A stretch of 64,000 nt of DNA from Galbibacter sp. BG1. Lineage in GTDB: Bacteria > Bacteroidota > Bacteroidia > Flavobacteriales > Flavobacteriaceae. The stretch spans positions 2,046,501 through 2,110,500 of the forward strand of contig NZ_CP058364.1 in the NCBI RefSeq assembly GCF_013391805.1, written 5' to 3'. The notes beneath the pieces are model-generated. The model was not told the DNA's origin, did not search any database, and saw only the letters and a program-made list of their open reading frames with translations. The translations under genes were made by a program, and so were the position numbers. Shown here in pieces: positions 9,081 to 18,976 of this stretch (the first letter of the stretch is position 1; each line of letters begins with the position of its first letter).

Positions 9081-11459
9081 ATGTATTATTTAAAATTCAT
9101 ATCCAGCAGCCTTCTTTATTTTCTAATATTTTTTTCTATTTCGCTCGGTGGATTACAAGCACAAAATAATGCGCAGTGGGTAAGTTATCCCACCGCAAAT
9201 ACTACAGATTATGGGGTTTATCATTTCAGGAAATCCTTTACTATAAACGAGAGGCCATCTGTTCTAAAAATTCATATCTCGGCGGACAATAGATATAATT
9301 TATTTGTAAACGGTCAACGGGTTTCTTACGGCCCTGCCAAGGGGGATTTAAAAACTTATAAGTACGATATCGTAGATTTAGCGCCCTTCCTACAACAAGG
9401 GAAAAATATCATTGCGGCATGGGTCTATAATGGCGGCGCAGATAAGCCTCTCGCTTTTTTGTCGGCCCAAACAGCCTTTTATTTAGATGTTGAAGATGAT
9501 GCGTTTGCTCAGTTAAGAACGGGGTCAAATTGGAAAACTTTTCAGAATCAAGCTTACACTCCTATTTCTTACAATGAAATGCTTCATAAGGAACGATGGT
9601 TTTATGGATTTTATGCCTGCGGGCCTGGAGATGATTTAGATGGCTCTCTGTATCCTTGGGGATGGGAGACCTTGAGCTTTGATGATAGCAATTGGGTTTC
9701 AGCAGAAGTGCTAACGTTTAATGGCGGGGCTCCGTGGAACCTAGTGCCAAGGAATATACCTTTTATGGCAGATCATAAAGTCAAGGCGAAAAAAATTAGA
9801 TCGGTAACAGGGATTTCAATTCCCGAAGGATTTTTAGAAAATGCACAAAAAATAACCGTTCCCGCAAACAGTAAAGCTTCCGTTTTAATCGATTTTGAAG
9901 TCCTTACCATGGGTTATCCAGAATTAACAGTTTCACGAGGAAAAGGGAGTTCGGTAAAAGTAAAGTATGCGGAAGCTCTTTATGAAAAGGTAAACTTAAA
10001 AGCACACAGGGATTCTGTAAATGGTAAAACCATGTATGGTGTTTGGGATGTCTTTAGGCCAGACGGTAAGAATGATCGTGTTTTTAGACCGTTGTGGAAA
10101 AGAACTTTTCGATATGTGCAACTGGTCATAGAAACAGCTGGAGAGCCGTTGGATATTATTTCATATGAAAGTGAATATTCAGGATATCCCTATCCAGAAA
10201 TGGCTGTTTTTGAAAGTAATGATGATAAATTGAATGAAATCTTCAAAATTTGCAATCGTACGCTGCAAATGTGCTCTGCGGAAACTTATTACGATACACC
10301 GTTTTATGAACAATTAAGTTATGGTGGTGATAACCGACCCATTTCGGCAATATCGACCTATAATTCTAACGATGATCGCTTATTGCGGGAGGTTTTGCGT
10401 TTGTATCCACAGTCTAAAAATTTCGATACCAAATTATTTAAAAGCGCTTATCCATCCCGGTTCGATTTCGATATGGGGACCTGGTCTTTAGCTTGGATAC
10501 AAACTTTGTATGATTATTATTTAATGCGCGGTGATGCAGAATTTATAAAACCTTTTTCTGAAGATATAGACGATGTCCTTGGATTTTTCCATCGGCATAT
10601 GGATGAAGAAAAAGGAATTTTAGGAACCGTGATAAGCCGAAATTTTGTCGATTGGAGCATTCATGAAGGCCGTCTTCCTAGATCGAACGATAAAAATGAG
10701 ATAACCCATTCTGCATTGTTAACATTGTATTATGCGCATACATTGGATTGTGCTTCGAAATTATATTCAAAATTGGGCTTTTTAGATAGGGCAGAGATTT
10801 ATAAAAAAGAGTCGGATGTTATTAAAGTGGCGATTAAGAAAAATTTTTGGGACAATAGCAGGAAGTTGTTTGCAGATAATCTAGAAAAGGACACTTTCTC
10901 TCAACACGCTAATATTTTGGCAATTTTATGTGATATTCTCTCTGAGGACGAACAGAAAGTACTCTTAGATAATATTCTTACAAATACAGACTTAGATGAA
11001 TATGCGAGCACATATTTTTCATTTTTTCTTTTTAAGGCGATGGAGAAAACCAATAAAGAGCATCTGTTTTTGGAAAATTTGGACTTATGGTATCAATTTT
11101 TAGATAAAGGACATACCACTTGTGGTGAAACGGGGTTTGCTTCCCATGATAGATCCGACTCCCATGCGTGGAGTGCACACCCGAGTTATTATTTGTTGAA
11201 GTTTGTTTGTGGCATACGCCCAGCAGATGTAGGTTTTAAAACCGTAGATATAAGCCCGAATTTAGGGGATTTAGCTTCCATAAAGGCTTCTATGCCTCAT
11301 AAAAATGGACGTATTGAAGTCACATATTCGGTAGTTGGTAAATTTTTAGATGCGACTATTATTCTGCCTCCAAACCTTGGTGGAAAGTTTAAATATAATG
11401 GCGAAGTACATTCACTTCAGCCAGGTAAAAATAAAATTAGATCGCGAAAAAAACTTTGA
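9081..11459 (+). CDS. Alpha-L-rhamnosidase-like glycoside hydrolase (GH78 type)
   Basis: A 792-aa secreted protein with a signal peptide ending near LQAQ (residue 28). The N-terminal half has the beta-sandwich domains of bacterial rhamnosidases (FTINERPSVLKIHISADNRYNL is interrupted here only for brevity; the motif FVNGQRVSYGP is typical). The catalytic six-hairpin region includes YDTPFYEQLSYGGDNR, matching the GH78 acid-residue region, and the C-terminus has HAWSAHPSYYLL and GIRPADVGF, a GH78 hallmark. GH78 enzymes release terminal alpha-L-rhamnose. As last gene of a sulfatase operon it suggests a sulfated, rhamnose-containing glycan such as ulvan. Specificity is inferred; other alpha-L-sugar activities are possible. 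Confidence 0.85.
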   Translation: MYYLKFISSSLLYFLIFFSISLGGLQAQNNAQWVSYPTANTTDYGVYHFRKSFTINERPSVLKIHISADNRYNLFVNGQRVSYGPAKGDLKTYKYDIVDLAPFLQQGKNIIAAWVYNGGADKPLAFLSAQTAFYLDVEDDAFAQLRTGSNWKTFQNQAYTPISYNEMLHKERWFYGFYACGPGDDLDGSLYPWGWETLSFDDSNWVSAEVLTFNGGAPWNLVPRNIPFMADHKVKAKKIRSVTGISIPEGFLENAQKITVPANSKASVLIDFEVLTMGYPELTVSRGKGSSVKVKYAEALYEKVNLKAHRDSVNGKTMYGVWDVFRPDGKNDRVFRPLWKRTFRYVQLVIETAGEPLDIISYESEYSGYPYPEMAVFESNDDKLNEIFKICNRTLQMCSAETYYDTPFYEQLSYGGDNRPISAISTYNSNDDRLLREVLRLYPQSKNFDTKLFKSAYPSRFDFDMGTWSLAWIQTLYDYYLMRGDAEFIKPFSEDIDDVLGFFHRHMDEEKGILGTVISRNFVDWSIHEGRLPRSNDKNEITHSALLTLYYAHTLDCASKLYSKLGFLDRAEIYKKESDVIKVAIKKNFWDNSRKLFADNLEKDTFSQHANILAILCDILSEDEQKVLLDNILTNTDLDEYASTYFSFFLFKAMEKTNKEHLFLENLDLWYQFLDKGHTTCGETGFASHDRSDSHAWSAHPSYYLLKFVCGIRPADVGFKTVDISPNLGDLASIKASMPHKNGRIEVTYSVVGKFLDATIILPPNLGGKFKYNGEVHSLQPGKNKIRSRKKL

Positions 11460-11480
11460 ATAAAGTATTTTAGAATAACA

Positions 11481-11510
11481 AAAAAGCCTTTCATTTCTGA
11501 AAGGCTTTTA
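11481..11510. terminator. Bidirectional rho-independent terminator
   Basis: AAAAGCCTTTC and GAAAGGCTTTT form a strong stem with A-rich and T-rich flanks on both sides. It lies between the rhamnosidase gene (plus) and the tRNA (minus) and can end both transcripts. Confidence 0.88.
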
Positions 11511-11516
11511 GCTTAG

Positions 11517-11589
<73 letters not shown>

Positions 11590-11602
11590 ATGTTTGCGAG
11601 TG

Positions 11603-11633
11603 CAAATATACAACCTATTTCTACTTTACCAAA
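11603..11633 (-). promoter_or_regulatory. Consensus Bacteroidota promoter of the initiator tRNA
   Basis: On the minus strand TTTG (11633-11630) is followed after 19 bp by TATATTTG (11610-11603), an excellent match to the Bacteroidota -33/-7 consensus. The tRNA begins 13 bp further on. Confidence 0.85.
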
Positions 11634-11824
11634 CAAATTATTAATAAAATTTAGAAATTTATTTATCAAATACCTTCTTTAGTTACTTTTTAGAATACTA
11701 AGAGGTTTACAGTGAGGCTTTTTTAGTAGATAATTTTATTTTTCAATATTTTGAAAATTGATTTTTAAATAAAAATCCCCTACTTTGTACTCTTAATATT
11801 CACTCCTTTTAAGATAACTGCTGC

Positions 11825-13306
11825 ATGGAAGATTATGGTTTTCTCTCAATTTTACCACCTATAATTGCTATAATCTTAGCTTTAAGAACCAAACAAGTCT
11901 ACATCGCTCTTTTATTTGGAATTTGCTTTTCTTGGATGATTATTAGCGATTGGAATCCTTTGGACGGTACATTGGCAGCCATTGAGAGTTTGGTTAAAGT
12001 GTTTGAATCTCCCGGAAATACAAGAACTATAATGTTTAGTGCTTTGGTAGGGGCGTTATTATTATTTATTCAATATTCCAAAGGTGTAGAAGGATTTATT
12101 AATGAGCTTAATAAACTGATTGCTTATTTTGAGAGGAAGCAGAAAGGATATAGTAGGGTCATTGTTCAGTTGTTGGCCATGCTTACTGGTATTTTGTTAT
12201 TTGTGGAAACGAGTATTAGCTCCCTAACTGTTGGAACCTTGTACCGCCCTGTATTCGATAAACTTAAAATTCCGAGGGAAAAATTGGCATACATTGCAGA
12301 TTCCACCTCGGCGCCTTCATCTATATTAATTCCTTTTAATGCATGGGGCGCATTTATAATGGGACTACTTTTAACCCAAGGGATCGAAAATCCGTTTTCC
12401 TTGATGATCACTACCATCGGTTACAATTTCTATCCCATTATAGCCATAATGATCGTTTTCATCGTAATTGTTTCTAAAAAAGACATCGGTTTAATGGCCA
12501 AGGCTGAAAAGAGAACACGGGAAACAGGGGTATTGATGAATGAAAATTCCAAACCAATGCTTTCTGACACCATTACTTCTTTCGAATCCAAACCAGGAAT
12601 CACTCCCAAAGCATATAACATGATTGCTCCTTTGGCCACTATGGTGATAATGATGCCCATAAATTTAGCTTTTACCGGTTGGAACGAAGTCTTGGAGTAT
12701 ACTTCCTTTTCCAATCATTTATTTCAAGCTATAGGAAAAGGCTCTGGTTCTTCATCCGTGTTATATGCCGTAACCACGGCTATATTGGTAGCCATGATTA
12801 TGTATAGGGCTCAAGGGATTATGAAACTAAAAGAAATGGTAGATTTGGTTTTAAAGGGTATTAGCGAATTAATGCCTTTAGCGTTATTAATGATGTTAGC
12901 CTTTGCCATAGGGGATGCCTGTAATCAACTAGGTACAGGGCCTTATGTAGCTGCTTTGTCCAAAGAGTGGTTGTCTCCTGAATTTTTACCGGCCATTGTA
13001 TTCTTAATAAGTTCTTTTATTGCCTTTTCCACAGGAACGTCTTGGGGAACTTTTGCCATAATGATGGCCATTGCCATACCAATGGCAGCTGCACACGAAT
13101 CGGAATTACCGCTTGTTGTGGCGGCAACGCTGGGTGGAGGGGTTTTCGGTGACCATTGTTCACCTATATCAGATACTTCCATTATTTCGTCCATGGCTTC
13201 CGCGAGCGACCATATCGACCATGTAAATACCCAGCTTCCCTATGCGTTAATTGGAGGGGTTTTAACAATTATTATTTATCTTATTATGGGTTTCCTTTTT
13301 GTTTAA
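11825..13306 (+). CDS. NhaC-family Na+/H+ antiporter
   Basis: This 493-aa membrane protein has about 11-12 hydrophobic segments and the NhaC-family signature regions, for example ETSISSLTVGTLYRPVFDK, the helix with STSAPSSILIPFNAWGAF, FSTGTSWGTFAIMMAIAIP and GGGVFGDHCSPISDTSIISS. NhaC proteins exchange Na+ for protons (some members exchange organic acids or amines such as malate/lactate or tyrosine/tyramine). It stands alone between the tRNA and era, with 57 bp to era, which has its own promoter. Sodium/proton exchange is the default assignment; the exact substrate is not certain. Confidence 0.87.
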   Translation: MEDYGFLSILPPIIAIILALRTKQVYIALLFGICFSWMIISDWNPLDGTLAAIESLVKVFESPGNTRTIMFSALVGALLLFIQYSKGVEGFINELNKLIAYFERKQKGYSRVIVQLLAMLTGILLFVETSISSLTVGTLYRPVFDKLKIPREKLAYIADSTSAPSSILIPFNAWGAFIMGLLLTQGIENPFSLMITTIGYNFYPIIAIMIVFIVIVSKKDIGLMAKAEKRTRETGVLMNENSKPMLSDTITSFESKPGITPKAYNMIAPLATMVIMMPINLAFTGWNEVLEYTSFSNHLFQAIGKGSGSSSVLYAVTTAILVAMIMYRAQGIMKLKEMVDLVLKGISELMPLALLMMLAFAIGDACNQLGTGPYVAALSKEWLSPEFLPAIVFLISSFIAFSTGTSWGTFAIMMAIAIPMAAAHESELPLVVAATLGGGVFGDHCSPISDTSIISSMASASDHIDHVNTQLPYALIGGVLTIIIYLIMGFLFV

Positions 13307-13334
13307 ACTGAATTAATATCCCATTATAAAAACT

Positions 13335-13342
13335 TATCTTTG
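13335..13342 (+). promoter_or_regulatory. -7 promoter box of era (TATCTTTG)
   Basis: TATCTTTG matches TAnnTTTG and lies 21 bp before the era ATG at 13364. No clear TTG is seen at normal spacing upstream. Confidence 0.55.
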
Positions 13343-13363
13343 CAGCTTAGAATTAGATAAGTA

Positions 13364-14251
13364 ATGGAGAAGCATAAAGCAGGTTTTGTAAATATTATTG
13401 GAAATCCCAATGTGGGGAAGTCTACGTTGATGAATGCTTTTGTTGGCGAGAAGCTTTCAATAATTACATCCAAGGCGCAAACAACAAGACACCGTATTTT
13501 CGGAATTGTAAATGGAGAGGATTTTCAAGTAGTACTTTCTGATACTCCTGGAATTATAAAACCAGCTTATGAATTACAGCAATCCATGATGGATTTTGTA
13601 AAATCGGCTTTTGAAGACGCCGATGTACTCCTTTATATGGTAGAGATTGGAGAGAGGGAATTAAAAGATGAGGCTTTTTTCCAAAAAATTACTTCTTCTA
13701 AATTACCTGTTCTTTTATTGCTGAACAAAATAGATATTTCTTCCCAGGATGTACTGGAAGAGCAAGTGCAATGGTGGAGCGAAAAAGTGCCCAATGCAGA
13801 GATTTATCCTATTTCCGCGCTTCAAAATTTCAACATCAGTAATGTTTTTAATCGCATTCTGGAGTTGTTGCCAGAGTCACCACCTTTTTATCCGAAAGAT
13901 CAAATTACCGATAAACCAGAACGATTTTTTGTAAACGAAACCGTTCGGGAAAAAATCCTTATCAATTATAAAAAGGAAATTCCTTATGCTGTAGAGGTAG
14001 AAACTGAAGAGTTTTTGGAGGATGAGGATATTATAAGAATTCGTTCTGTAATTATGGTAGAACGCGATACGCAAAAAGGCATCATTATCGGTCATAAAGG
14101 CTCTGCTTTGAAAAGAGTAGGGGTACAGGCGCGAAAAGACCTGGAGAAATTCTTTGGAAAGCAGGTACACATAGAAATCTACGTAAAAGTGAATAAAAAC
14201 TGGCGTTCCAACCAGAAACAGCTGAAAAGGTTTGGGTACAACCAGAAGTAA
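13364..14251 (+). CDS. era: GTPase Era
   Basis: A 295-aa GTPase of normal Era length. G1 is GNPNVGKS (13-20), G3 is DTPG (60-63), G4 is NKID (121-124), and the C-terminal KH domain contains GIIIGHKGSALKRVGVQARKD with the GxxG-like loop. Era binds the 3' end of 16S rRNA and helps mature the small ribosomal subunit; it acts in the cytoplasm and at the inner membrane. der follows on the same strand but has its own promoter about 450 bp away. Confidence 0.97.
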   Translation: MEKHKAGFVNIIGNPNVGKSTLMNAFVGEKLSIITSKAQTTRHRIFGIVNGEDFQVVLSDTPGIIKPAYELQQSMMDFVKSAFEDADVLLYMVEIGERELKDEAFFQKITSSKLPVLLLLNKIDISSQDVLEEQVQWWSEKVPNAEIYPISALQNFNISNVFNRILELLPESPPFYPKDQITDKPERFFVNETVREKILINYKKEIPYAVEVETEEFLEDEDIIRIRSVIMVERDTQKGIIIGHKGSALKRVGVQARKDLEKFFGKQVHIEIYVKVNKNWRSNQKQLKRFGYNQK

Positions 14252-14705
14252 CAATTAATTTACTTTCCAGCAAAAGAGGTAACAAAACCTTGCTATACAA
14301 GTAACACTAACTTAAGATTGCTTTAGTTTCTTTGGGGGGAATTAGAACTAACCAAAATGAGACCTATATATTTATGGCTTAAAGCATTGTCTGCTTTTGT
14401 TTCATGCCGTCAAATAGAATCCTCTTTTTTTATTTTTAATTGGAAGGCTTTAGGTGCTTTGGGTTTGTCGCACTTTAAAGCTGAAGTCAATACGGTTATC
14501 TATTCATATAATTCAGTGAACAAAACTATAAAGGGATTTTAAATAAATCCTGAGAATATAAATAAACGATTATTTTAATTCCGTAGAAGAGGTTGTCTAT
14601 AATTTTAGGCAGCCTTTTCTTTTTTAATGTTTTAGGTAAGCCTTGGCTATTGGTTTAATATTTATTTCCTCTAAAAGCAATCGTTAAAAACTCAAAAAAT
14701 AGAAT
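14252..14705 (+). other. Era-der intergenic region, no gene supported
   Basis: About 450 bp. An open frame of 61 codons at 14357-14542 has no recognisable motif and poor codon character, so I do not call it. The only structure seen is the hairpin at about 14592-14628. The rest is AT-rich sequence. Confidence 0.55.
14592..14628 (+). terminator. Possible rho-independent terminator downstream of era
   Basis: AGGTTGTCT and AGGCAGCCT pair with two G-T wobbles around an AT loop and are followed by a T-rich run. It is 340 bp past era, so it could also protect der from read-through. Confidence 0.5.
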
Positions 14706-14713
14706 TACCTTTG
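14706..14713 (+). promoter_or_regulatory. -7 promoter box of der (TACCTTTG); fixes the der start
   Basis: TACCTTTG matches TAnnTTTG. It covers the in-frame TTG at 14711, which therefore cannot be the translation start; the ATG at 14732, 18 bp downstream of the box, is the start. Confidence 0.6.
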
Positions 14714-14731
14714 CGCCATAAAATTTTAAGT

Positions 14732-16036
14732 ATGAGTGCTATTGTAGCCATAGTAGGAAGGCCAAATGTTGGAAAATCGACACTTTTTAACCGAATGATT
14801 AAAAGGAGGGAAGCCATTGTTGATGAAATCAGTGGGGTGACCCGCGATCGTCACTATGGAAAGTCAGATTGGAACGGTCGTGAATTTTCGCTGATCGATA
14901 CAGGAGGATATGTTGTTGGAAGTGATGATATTTTTGAAAAAGAGATTGATAAACAAGTAGAATTGGCTATCGATGAAGCAGATGTCATCATTTTTGTAGT
15001 GGATGTTTCTACAGGGGTCACTGGAATGGACGAAGAAGTTGCACAATTGCTTCGCCAAGTAAATAAACCTGTGGTTATGGCTGTTAATAAGGTAGATAGC
15101 GCATTAAGACAAGCCGATGCAGTAGAGTTTTACTCTTTAGGATTGGGCGATTACCACACAATTTCCAGTATTAATGGGAGTGGGACTGGAGAATTGTTGG
15201 ATGCCGTTGTTGAATTACTTCCGGAAGATACTGGAGTGGAAGAAGAGGAATTGCCGAGGTTTGCCGTAGTGGGGAGACCAAATGCTGGAAAGTCTTCTTT
15301 TATAAATGCATTGTTGGGAGAAGAGCGTTACATTGTTACAGATATAGCTGGAACTACTCGTGACAGTATGGATACCAAATACAATAGGTACGGATTTGAA
15401 TTTAATTTGGTAGATACGGCCGGTATTCGCAGAAAAGCCAAGGTAAAAGAAGATCTGGAATTTTATACGGTAATGCGTTCGGTTAGGGCCATAGAGCATA
15501 GTGATGTTATTTTATTGGTGCTAGATGCCACAAGGGGTTTTGAAGGACAGGATTTAAATATTTTTTGGTTGGCAGAAAGAAACCGCAAAGGGATTGTTAT
15601 TTTGGTGAATAAGTGGGATTTGGTAGAAAAAGATACCAATACCGTAAAGCAATTTGAAGCTTACATCAAAAAGCAAATAGAGCCTTTTACCGATGTGCCA
15701 ATTATTTTTATTTCTGTATTGAACAAACAACGTATTTTTAAAGCTATTGAAAAGGCGGTTGAGGTGTATGAGAATAAAACCAAGCGTATAAGTACATCCA
15801 AGCTTAACGATACCATGTTGCCTATTATAGAGCATACGCCACCACCATCCCATAAGGGTAAATACGTAAAAGTAAAGTTTTGTACGCAACTGCCTACGCC
15901 TACACCGCAGTTTGCATTTTTTGCCAATTTACCGCAGTATGTAAAAGAGCCTTACCGTAGGTTTATTGAAAATAAATTACGTGAAAATTTTGATTTTCAT
16001 GGGGTTCCCGTTCAGGTATATTTCCGAAAGAAATAA
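14732..16036 (+). CDS. der: GTPase Der (EngA)
   Basis: A 434-aa protein with two tandem GTPase domains and a C-terminal KH-like domain, the defining Der layout. The first G1 is GRPNVGKS (residues 9-16) with DTGG and NKVD; the second G1 is GRPNAGKS near residue 175 with DTAG and NKWD. The C-terminus ends with [13 protein letters not shown], typical of the family. Der is needed for assembly of the large ribosomal subunit. The start at the ATG (MSAIVAIVG) is chosen because the earlier TTG lies inside the promoter box. Confidence 0.97.
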   Translation: MSAIVAIVGRPNVGKSTLFNRMIKRREAIVDEISGVTRDRHYGKSDWNGREFSLIDTGGYVVGSDDIFEKEIDKQVELAIDEADVIIFVVDVSTGVTGMDEEVAQLLRQVNKPVVMAVNKVDSALRQADAVEFYSLGLGDYHTISSINGSGTGELLDAVVELLPEDTGVEEEELPRFAVVGRPNAGKSSFINALLGEERYIVTDIAGTTRDSMDTKYNRYGFEFNLVDTAGIRRKAKVKEDLEFYTVMRSVRAIEHSDVILLVLDATRGFEGQDLNIFWLAERNRKGIVILVNKWDLVEKDTNTVKQFEAYIKKQIEPFTDVPIIFISVLNKQRIFKAIEKAVEVYENKTKRISTSKLNDTMLPIIEHTPPPSHKGKYVKVKFCTQLPTPTPQFAFFANLPQYVKEPYRRFIENKLRENFDFHGVPVQVYFRKK

Positions 16037-16119
16037 GCGTAGTGTTAAAGTATTATTAAAAAGTAAATTTCACCTTTATTGATTGTGGTTTTGTTCTATT
16101 TTCGAAAAAACTAATATCA

Positions 16120-18873
16120 ATGAAGAAAATATACCTACTATTTTTCTTTGTTATAAGTACGGGCACCTACGCTCAAGAATACGAAATAACAGGGAAAGTA
16201 ATAGATGAAACTACCAAAGAACCCCTAGAAGCTTCCACCATTTATGCTGAAACTATTCAAGATAGCACGATGGTTTCGTATAGTATATCCAATCAAAATG
16301 GGGCTTTTATTTTAGACCTAAACACTTCAGAAAAAAAATTAAATCTTTTTATAACTTATAATGGATATCAGCCAGTAAAAAAAGTTTTATCACTCAATAA
16401 AAAGAAAATAGATTTTGGGGAGATAGCACTCCAATTGCAGGCAGAACAATTGGAAGGCGTTAGCGTTGTGGGGGAGCGGGTGCCAATAACCATTAAAAAG
16501 GATACATTAGAGTTTAATGCCGATTCTTTTAAAACCAGGCCCGATGCCAATGTGGAAGATGTTTTAAAAAAACTTCCTGGAGTGGAGATTGATAGTGATG
16601 GTAAGATAACCGTTAATGGAAAAGAGGTTAATAAAGTATTGGTGAACGGACAGGTTTTTTTTAGTTCCGATCCCAAAGTGGCGACCAAGAGTTTGCCCAA
16701 AGAGATAATCGATAAAATCCAGATTTCCGATAGTAAATCAAAAACTCAGGAATTTACAGGTGATGACGGTGACGGAGAGAACAAAACCATAAACCTTACC
16801 ATAAAAAAGGATAAAAACAAGGGCTATATGGGACGTGCGGCAGCTGGATATGGAACAGACGACCGCTATCAGGCCAATGGAATTTTAAATTACTTTAGGG
16901 ATAAAGAGCGAGTGAGCGTTTTAGCGACCTCAAATAATATAAATAACGCTGGGTTCTCTTTTGATGAAATTTACGATATGGTAGGGAATACCAATGGGGG
17001 GTATTCTTTTGCCAATGATAACGGCTTGATAAATAATTACGGCCGCGGAATAACAACTTCTTCTTCCATAGGGGCGAGTTATACCAATGCTCAAAAAGAC
17101 TCTTATGAGATTGATGCGAACTATTTTTTCGCCTATAGCGATTCTTACGACAATCAAAAATCGGTAAGGGAGAATTTGTTGCCAGAAGGAAGCTTTTTTA
17201 CCAATAGTGAATCCCGTTTCGACGGTTCTACAAACTCCAATAGAGGGGCGGCAAACCTTGAGTTTGATATCCATGAAACCACCCGTATTTCCCTAGAGCC
17301 TACACTAAGCGTAAACCGTGTAAACTCGGCGAACATTAGCGAAACAACTTCTACGAATACAGATGGGGAGGTTTCCAATAGCAATGAACGACAAACTATT
17401 AGCGATGGCATGCAGCGCAATTTCAGTAACCAATTAAACATTTACAAAAAATTGGATACTATAGGCAAGTTCTTTAGGATTTCACTTTCTAATAACAATT
17501 CCCTAAACGATAACGAATCCAACTTTAAATCTACCAGGGAGGTTTTTGGTAATAATCCGAGTACGGAATCGGTAGATCAAATGAATTTAAGCGATAACAA
17601 ACGCGACGAATATGAATTTGAAACCGCTTATAGACAACCATTGGGCAACAAGTATTTTTTGGATTTTGAATATCAATGGAGCACGCAAACCAATCAAAAC
17701 CGTAGGGATGTTTTCGATTTCGATGATACCACGGATGCCTACGACAATTTTAATTCGGTTTTGAGTACTAATTATGAATTCAGGAATATTCAACAAAAGC
17801 CATCCTTTGGAATCCGAAGGGATGGAGAGAAATGGCGATGGCGTGTGAATGCGGAATATGCTTTTACCGATTTAAAAAATAGTGATTTTCTTCAAACAGG
17901 ATCTTTTGAGAGAAATTATAAAAATCTTTTATTCAATGCTTCTTCGAGTGTTAACTTCGGAAAAAATAAAAGGTTACGTTTTAACTATCGTTCCAATTTA
18001 AGAATTCCTTCCGTAGGTCAGCTGCAACCAGTGCCCAATATTTCCAACCCTTTGAATATTGTTCAAGGGAATCCAGATTTAAGCCTTACGAAAAACCATA
18101 GGGTTTATATAAATTTCAATAATTACAATTGGCGTGAACGCACCGGTTTTTATTTGTATACGGGGGGAGAAGTAGAAGAAGATAAAGTAGTTTCTGTAAC
18201 CACCACCGATGAAGATCTTTTAAGAACCACAACCTTTACCAACGTAGATGGAAACTACAATATGTATTTTGGATTTGGCTATACAAAACAAATAAAAAAG
18301 GACAGTACATTTACAGCTAAGTTAAATTTTAGACCGAATTTAAGATACAATAACGATGTTAGTTTTAACAATAGCAGGGAATTGGTTGCCAAAAGTTTTA
18401 GCGTGACGCCATACCTAAGTACGACATTAAATTTTAACGAACTGTTGGAAATAGAACCGGCATACAGAATTACCTATAACAATACCAAATACAACATTGA
18501 TAGTTTTGAAGATGTAGAGTTTGTATCCCATACCGCATCGTTAAGAACGACTACCTATTGGCCGGAAAATGTAGTTTGGGGAAATGACATTAATTACAAC
18601 TACAATGGCAATGTTTCGGCAGATTTTGACAAAGATGCCCTATTTTGGAACATGAGTCTAGGATATCAATTCTTAAAAAAGAAAGCGACATTTAAAGTTT
18701 TGGCATACGATCTGCTCAACCAGAACAATAACGCAAGACGATCTACTGGAGCAGACTTTATACAGGATTTCCAAAGTACGGTACTAACTCAATATTTTAT
18801 GGCGAGCCTAAGCTTTAAGTTCGATCAATTTGGAGGGAAGAAACCAAATAGTGGAAGAGGAAGATACAGATAG
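16120..18873 (+). CDS. Outer-membrane beta-barrel protein of the TonB-receptor type with carboxypeptidase-regulatory-like domain
   Basis: A 917-aa outer-membrane protein. A signal peptide (about residues 1-18, ending STGTYAQ) is followed by a CarboxypepD_reg-like beta-sandwich (20-110, EITGKVIDETTKEPLEASTIY), a plug-like segment (115-235, VEDVLKKLPGVEID, VLVNGQVFFSSDP) and a long barrel rich in aromatic and N/D residues. This is the flavobacterial outer-membrane barrel family related to TonB receptors, whose substrates are mostly unknown. The protein ends in the low-complexity GGKKPNSGRGRYR. It has no SusD partner and is followed by a terminator. Confidence 0.85.
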   Translation: MKKIYLLFFFVISTGTYAQEYEITGKVIDETTKEPLEASTIYAETIQDSTMVSYSISNQNGAFILDLNTSEKKLNLFITYNGYQPVKKVLSLNKKKIDFGEIALQLQAEQLEGVSVVGERVPITIKKDTLEFNADSFKTRPDANVEDVLKKLPGVEIDSDGKITVNGKEVNKVLVNGQVFFSSDPKVATKSLPKEIIDKIQISDSKSKTQEFTGDDGDGENKTINLTIKKDKNKGYMGRAAAGYGTDDRYQANGILNYFRDKERVSVLATSNNINNAGFSFDEIYDMVGNTNGGYSFANDNGLINNYGRGITTSSSIGASYTNAQKDSYEIDANYFFAYSDSYDNQKSVRENLLPEGSFFTNSESRFDGSTNSNRGAANLEFDIHETTRISLEPTLSVNRVNSANISETTSTNTDGEVSNSNERQTISDGMQRNFSNQLNIYKKLDTIGKFFRISLSNNNSLNDNESNFKSTREVFGNNPSTESVDQMNLSDNKRDEYEFETAYRQPLGNKYFLDFEYQWSTQTNQNRRDVFDFDDTTDAYDNFNSVLSTNYEFRNIQQKPSFGIRRDGEKWRWRVNAEYAFTDLKNSDFLQTGSFERNYKNLLFNASSSVNFGKNKRLRFNYRSNLRIPSVGQLQPVPNISNPLNIVQGNPDLSLTKNHRVYINFNNYNWRERTGFYLYTGGEVEEDKVVSVTTTDEDLLRTTTFTNVDGNYNMYFGFGYTKQIKKDSTFTAKLNFRPNLRYNNDVSFNNSRELVAKSFSVTPYLSTTLNFNELLEIEPAYRITYNNTKYNIDSFEDVEFVSHTASLRTTTYWPENVVWGNDINYNYNGNVSADFDKDALFWNMSLGYQFLKKKATFKVLAYDLLNQNNNARRSTGADFIQDFQSTVLTQYFMASLSFKFDQFGGKKPNSGRGRYR

Positions 18874-18892
18874 ATTAGAAAAAAATTAAAAG

Positions 18893-18924
18893 TAAAGCCC
18901 TTCAGAATATTTTGAAGGGCTTTA
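18893..18924. terminator. Bidirectional rho-independent terminator
   Basis: AAAGCCCTTCA (18894-18904) pairs with TGAAGGGCTTT, with A- and T-rich flanks. It separates the barrel-protein gene (plus) from the TPM gene (minus). Confidence 0.87.
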
Positions 18925-18976
18925 TGATATTATTATGTTTGTAAATGTGGGTTTAATATTTGTTGCAGAAAGACTG

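Noticed and set aside
14357-14542. 61-codon open frame between era and der
   Set aside because: No motif, no signal, no conservation evidence, and the region is otherwise non-coding and AT-rich.
14711-14731. Upstream TTG as der start
   Set aside because: The TTG lies inside a TACCTTTG promoter box, so it cannot be translated from that promoter; the ATG at 14732 fits Der proteins.
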